Source of the DNA: Methylomicrobium lacus LW14
Lineage (GTDB): Bacteria > Pseudomonadota > Gammaproteobacteria > Methylococcales > Methylomonadaceae
DNA: 64,000 bases
Direction: 5' to 3'
Assembly: GCF_000527095.1 (NCBI RefSeq)
Contig: NZ_AZUN01000001.1
Coordinates: 620,001-684,000 of the forward strand
Numbering within the stretch: position 1 is the first letter of the stretch; every line of letters starts with the position of its first letter. Below the pieces are notes generated by a model. That model ran no database searches. It was not told where the DNA came from and saw only the letters and a list, made by a program, of their open reading frames with translations. Below, piece by piece: positions 59,993 to 64,000 of this stretch. The position numbers and the translations under genes are program-made.

Positions 59993-60565
59993 GGACAATG
60001 CCAGCATGCCGCCCGGCTTCAATACGCGCCGCGCTTCCCGAAAAAAAGATTCGCGGTCCGGAAAATGAAAGATACATTCGACCGCGAGCACCACATCGAA
60101 GCTGTGGTCTGCAAACGGCAGTTTGCAGGCATCGCCCTCGACGAATTCGATTCGATTGCCGGAACGCGGTACGACCTGGGTGCGGGCGCGTTGCAACTGG
60201 CGCGAGTCCAGATTCAAACCGGTCAACTGCATCCCGGTGTCATGCTCATTGATATGCGCGATCGTGCCGCCGAAGCCGCAGCCGACGTCCAGTACGCGTA
60301 AACCGTTGTTGATCTGACCCGCCCGGCAGATTTCCTGGCTCAGATTTTCCGCGGCCTCGGCAAAATCGGCTCCGGTCGCATCGGCCTGGTGCGGATTTTC
60401 CCAATAGCCCCAATGCACGTGCCGTCCGAAGCCTTGTGCGACCGCCGCATTGCCCTCATGCAGCAGTTTCAGCAGATTGTCGAAATAGGGCAGGTTGACG
60501 GCTTTGCGTGTGCGGAGGTTGTGCGCCTCGGCGGGGTTGAGTGTATCCAAACTCACTTGATCCAT
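59993..60565 (-). pseudogene. N-terminal part of a SAM methyltransferase split by IS66
   Basis: The first 191 codons of a class I SAM methyltransferase. Visible motifs are HVHWGYWENPHQADATG, motif I LRVLDVGCGFGGTIAHI, FVEGDACKLPFADHSFDVVL and VLKPGGMLALS. The frame then enters IS66 sequence and ends 14 codons later at 59948. The C-terminal remainder is at 57255-57578. The intact gene would encode 298 residues. The family resembles UbiE/gamma-tocopherol-type methyltransferases of unknown substrate. Its start overlaps the end of the glucan phosphorylase gene by 13 bases, so it was the downstream gene of that operon. Confidence 0.93.
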
Positions 60566-63072
60566 AATATATGTTGAGTCTCGATCGGCACCTGACAGCC
60601 AGGATGGCGGGGGATGATGCGGGGGGTGTAATCCTTGAGCAGACGGACTGCCGGAATCGTGAGGCTGTACACATAGCCGTTGACCGCCCCCGGAATCGGG
60701 TGATCGATCGGGATCGGATGGATGGCTTGCTGAATGTCGGCGGTCGGCTCCGAGAACAATTGCACCTCGACATCATCGGCGGTCAGATCGCCGAGATAAA
60801 TATGCAGCTTGAACAGTTGTTGCTTGCCCTGGTCTTCGGCCTGCACCTGCGCGACATGGATTTTCGGCCAGAAGTCTTGCAGATGCTGCTGCCATTGCGT
60901 CAGCTCTTTGCCAAGTTCGCCCTGTTTCGCGGCCCGTTCGTGGTAATGCGTGGCCAGGGGCAGGTAGAAACGTTCGGTATATTCCCGCACCATTCGGTTG
61001 GCCGAAAAATACGGCGTCAGCGTGGTCATGCTGGCGCGCATTTTTTTTGTCCAGCGTTCGGGAATGCCGTTATCGTTGCGCTCATAAAAGGCCGGCACGA
61101 TGTCTTCCTCGAGCAGGCGGTAAAGCATCTCCGCCTGTTCCTGATCGCTGTGCCCATCTTCATTGCCGTTCAAGGACCAGCCGACTTCGGGGGTATAGGC
61201 CTCGGCCCACCAGCCGTCCAGTTCCGACACATTCAGGCCGCCGTTGACCAGAATCTTCATGCCGCTGGTGCCGCAGGCTTCCCAGGGTCGTTTCGGCGTA
61301 TTGATCCATAAATCGACGCCTTGCACCAGATATTCCGCGGTGATCATGTCGTAATCGCTCAAAAACACTGCCCGGTCGCGAATCTCCGGGCGGCGCATGA
61401 ACTGGTGCCACGCCTTGATCAGCAGTTGTCCGGGCTGATCGGCAGGATGCGCCTTGCCGGAAATGACCAGTTGCACCGGCCTGTCCGGATGACACAGGAT
61501 ACGGGCCAGCCGGTCGGGATCGGTCAACAGCAGGTTAGGGCGTTTGTAGGTCGCGAAACGGCGCGCGAAGCCGATTGTCATCACATTCGGATCGAACACG
61601 CGCAGCACGCGTTTTTCGAGTTCCTTCTCGGTTAAATTGCTGTGAATGTTCAATTCGCGGTTGTATTCGTCGCGCACGAAATGAACCAGCCGTGCCCGGT
61701 TTTTCGCGCGCATCTGCCAAAGCTCCTGGTCCGCGACCCGGTTGAAATTCTGGCCGAGCATCTCGGGATCGCAGAACCAGCGGCCCTTGCCGCACAGCTG
61801 TGTCCACAATTCGTCCGCATCCTTCGAATCCCAGGCCGGCACGTGCACGCCGTTGGTCACATTGGTGACCGGGATGTCATGGCGCGACCAGTTCGGAAAC
61901 AGCGGGCTGAAAATGTCCCGGCTGACTTCCGCATGCAGGCGGCTGACGCCGTTGACCGCCGCGCTGCCGTGTATCGCCAGATAAGCCATGTTGAACGGCG
62001 CGGCAGGATCGGTGCAGCCGGGCGCACGGCCGAGACTCAGCAGCGCCGCCACACTGATATCGAGTTCTTTCGCATACAGGCCCAGTTGATTGTTGACCAG
62101 GTCCGGACTGAAGCGATCGAAGCCGGCCTCGACCGGCGTATGCGTAGTAAACAGATTGCCGGCGCGGGTAATCGTCAAGGCGGTCGCAAAATCGAGGTCT
62201 TTTTCGCGCATCAGGTCACGGGCGCGTTCCAGAACGACCAGCGCCGCATGACCCTCGTTCAGATGGCAGACGTCGGGTGTGATGCCTAGTGCCTGTAAAA
62301 CGCGCCAGCCGCCGATGCCGAGCAGGATTTCCTGCGCCAATCGGTGGCTGGAGCCGCCGCCGTAGAGCTCGGTCGTGATGCAGCGATCGACCGGATGATT
62401 GATCGGATCGTTCGTATCGAGCAAATACAGTTCGATCCGGCCGATTTGCGCCTGCCAGACCCTGACCCACAGCTGGTAGGGCGTCAACAGCTTGATGCGC
62501 AGCCATTCGCCGTTCGCATCGCGCACCGGCGTGACCGGCAGGTCGCTGGTATTGCTCGACGGATAGAGCGCAATCTGATTGCCGTCCGCGTCGAAATCCT
62601 GGCGAAAATAGCCGTTTTGATACAAGAGGCCGACACCGACCAAGGGCAAACCCAAATCGCTGGCCGCTTTCAAATGATCGCCGGCCAGGAGGCCGAGGCC
62701 GCCGGAATAAATCGGCAACGCTTCGCTAAGACCGAACTCCATGCTGAAATAAGCGATCTTCTTCAGCGCGGCTTGCTGTTCGTAATGGTGTTGGAACCAA
62801 CGATTTTCAGACAAGGCGAGCCGGTGCGCGGACACGATCGTGCGCAGTTTTTGGCAAAAATCCGGGTTCTCGGAGAGTGTTTCGAGGTGCGCATGCGACA
62901 CCGATTGCAATACCAGCCAGGGATTGCGGGTCAGCCTCCATAACTCGTCATCCAGTTCGGACCAGATTTCATCGGCGCCGTGCGCCCAGGTGTAACTGCA
63001 ATCTCCGGCCAGTTCGGCCAGGCCGTCGAGTTTTTTGGCCAAGTCGGGCCGAAAGAATCCGCTTGCTTTCAT
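60553..63072 (-). CDS. glgP: Alpha-glucan (glycogen) phosphorylase, GlgP type
   Basis: An 839-residue phosphorylase of the alpha-glucan phosphorylase subfamily, which releases glucose 1-phosphate from glycogen-like polymers. It has the N-terminal DUF3417-like region (LAELAGDCSYTWAHGADEIW), IAYFSMEFGLSEALPIYSGG, HLNEGHAALVVLERARDLM, HDIPVTNVTNGVHVPAW and the pyridoxal-phosphate lysine region EACGTSGMKILVNGGLNVSE. Length fits the subfamily. It starts six bases after the stop of the Lon-like gene and overlaps the split methyltransferase gene. Confidence 0.93.
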   Translation of the reverse strand: MKASGFFRPDLAKKLDGLAELAGDCSYTWAHGADEIWSELDDELWRLTRNPWLVLQSVSHAHLETLSENPDFCQKLRTIVSAHRLALSENRWFQHHYEQQAALKKIAYFSMEFGLSEALPIYSGGLGLLAGDHLKAASDLGLPLVGVGLLYQNGYFRQDFDADGNQIALYPSSNTSDLPVTPVRDANGEWLRIKLLTPYQLWVRVWQAQIGRIELYLLDTNDPINHPVDRCITTELYGGGSSHRLAQEILLGIGGWRVLQALGITPDVCHLNEGHAALVVLERARDLMREKDLDFATALTITRAGNLFTTHTPVEAGFDRFSPDLVNNQLGLYAKELDISVAALLSLGRAPGCTDPAAPFNMAYLAIHGSAAVNGVSRLHAEVSRDIFSPLFPNWSRHDIPVTNVTNGVHVPAWDSKDADELWTQLCGKGRWFCDPEMLGQNFNRVADQELWQMRAKNRARLVHFVRDEYNRELNIHSNLTEKELEKRVLRVFDPNVMTIGFARRFATYKRPNLLLTDPDRLARILCHPDRPVQLVISGKAHPADQPGQLLIKAWHQFMRRPEIRDRAVFLSDYDMITAEYLVQGVDLWINTPKRPWEACGTSGMKILVNGGLNVSELDGWWAEAYTPEVGWSLNGNEDGHSDQEQAEMLYRLLEEDIVPAFYERNDNGIPERWTKKMRASMTTLTPYFSANRMVREYTERFYLPLATHYHERAAKQGELGKELTQWQQHLQDFWPKIHVAQVQAEDQGKQQLFKLHIYLGDLTADDVEVQLFSEPTADIQQAIHPIPIDHPIPGAVNGYVYSLTIPAVRLLKDYTPRIIPRHPGCQVPIETQHILWIK

Positions 63073-63078
63073 GACACT

Positions 63079-64000
63079 TTACTTCTCCGAGGATTGGTCG
63101 CCTGTTGAGATGTCATCCGCTTGTGATTTGCTGAAATCTTTTTTGATCGTTGTAAATTGCTGCAATTGCGCATCGACCTTTGCATTGAACGATGCGGGCG
63201 GAAAGCGGCCTTCGGCGTCGGCTTCACCGGCTTCGATGCCGGTCAATATTTCCAGCGCCTGATCGACGGTCGCTACCGCATAAATCGAAAACTGTTTGGT
63301 CTGGGCCGCATGCACCACATCCCAACGCAGCATCAGGTGTTTTAGGTTGCTGGCCGGGATGATCACGCCTTGCGCGCCGGTCAGGCCCTTGGCCGCGCAA
63401 ATGTCGAAAAAGCCTTCGATTTTTTCATTCACGCCGCCGATCGGTTGTACCTGGCCGAGCTGATCGACCGAACCGGTGATCGCGAGATCCTGCCTGAGCG
63501 GCACCCGCGCCAGCGAGGACAAAACCGCGCAGAGTTCGGCCAGCGAGGCGCTGTCGCCTTCGACTTCGCCGTAGGTTTGCTCGAAGACCAGGCTGGCAGC
63601 CATCGAAAACGGGCTTTTCCTGGCATATTTGGCGGCGATGAAGCTCGACAGGATCAGCACGCCTTTCGAATGCAGCGCGCCGCCGAGCTCGGTTTCGCGC
63701 ATGATGTCGACGATTTTGCCGCTGCCGAGGCGCGTCGTCGCGGTGATCCTGGATGGCTGGCCGAACATGAAATCGCCCATCTGCAGCACCGAAAGGCCGT
63801 TGATCTGGCCGACGACGCTGCCTTCGGTATTGACTAACAGGATGCCGCGCAGGATGTTTTCGTACAGTTTTTCGCGTATCTTGTCGAGGCGCTTGGTCTT
63901 GTGGTCGATCGCCTGCTGCACGTCGCTGTTGGTGATCTCGGTATGGCCGTTGCTGCTGGCCCAGTAATCGGATTCGGTCAAAAGGTCGGTGATGCTGCGC
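63079..64000 (-). CDS. Lon-like ATP-dependent protease, C-terminal part (partial)
   Basis: The open frame continues off the right edge, so only the last ~306 residues are present. They form a Lon-type S16 proteolytic domain with the catalytic Ser in EVEGDSASLAELCAVLS and the catalytic Lys in IGGVNEKIEGFFDICAA. The upstream part (DIMRETELGGALHSKGVLIL) resembles the LonB/YcbZ group of Lon-related proteases. The AAA domain would lie outside the window. The stop is six bases before the phosphorylase gene, suggesting one operon. Confidence 0.9.
   Translation of the reverse strand, partial: RSITDLLTESDYWASSNGHTEITNSDVQQAIDHKTKRLDKIREKLYENILRGILLVNTEGSVVGQINGLSVLQMGDFMFGQPSRITATTRLGSGKIVDIMRETELGGALHSKGVLILSSFIAAKYARKSPFSMAASLVFEQTYGEVEGDSASLAELCAVLSSLARVPLRQDLAITGSVDQLGQVQPIGGVNEKIEGFFDICAAKGLTGAQGVIIPASNLKHLMLRWDVVHAAQTKQFSIYAVATVDQALEILTGIEAGEADAEGRFPPASFNAKVDAQLQQFTTIKKDFSKSQADDISTGDQSSEK

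Overview
The window is a chromosomal piece of a Gram-negative gammaproteobacterium. The ubiG, mupP-like phosphatase and yciK-type SDR gene order, the csy-type CRISPR-Cas locus, the TorF-type porin, the autotransporter barrel and the sucA-sucB-lpd operon all fit. The overall feel (moderate GC, many large secreted repeat proteins, IS66/IS630/ISAs1 remnants) suggests a type I methanotroph of the order Methylococcales, but this is an inference from gene content and no marker gene settles it.

Layout. 0-12 kb: envelope and signalling genes. These are a cytochrome b561-like protein, a TibC-type O-heptosyltransferase facing a poly-serine exported protein, a TorF porin, an ECF sigma / anti-sigma / subtilase operon, a PhoPQ/OmpR-like two-component pair and two exported repeat proteins. 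Three copies of a GAACC-T-run promoter-like motif lie around the ECF operon, one of them in front of what looks like a short terminated RNA.

12-26 kb: a complete subtype I-F CRISPR-Cas system (cas1, cas2-3, csy1, csy2, csy3, cas6f), its leader and an array of 62 repeats and 61 spacers. The array contains an internal block duplication and a run of seven variant repeats near its distal end. A lone subtype I-E-like repeat follows the array, then a toxin-antitoxin pair whose toxin is frameshifted.

26-39 kb: mostly housekeeping. sufT, SDR, mupP/gph and ubiG are one minus-strand operon. mtaD and mtnA diverge (methionine salvage). cysZ-like, H-NS and DUF2914 genes follow, then sucA-sucB-lpd. The lpd product has lost one of the two redox-active cysteines of its disulfide motif, which bears on whether this 2-oxoglutarate dehydrogenase works.

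39-57 kb: an accessory region. It opens with long AT-rich non-coding stretches, direct repeats, small Gly-rich membrane proteins of unknown function, a decayed gene and a broken IS630. It continues with an autotransporter barrel, a 2419-residue protein with a calpain-like protease domain, 14 Calx-beta repeats and a seven-bladed propeller, a broken ISAs1 transposase next to a leftover C-terminus of a related protein, and a protein of RCC1-like repeats plus RTX repeats.

57-64 kb: an intact IS66 element with a perfect 8-bp target duplication splits a methyltransferase gene that overlaps the 3' end of an alpha-glucan phosphorylase gene. A Lon-like protease runs off the right edge.
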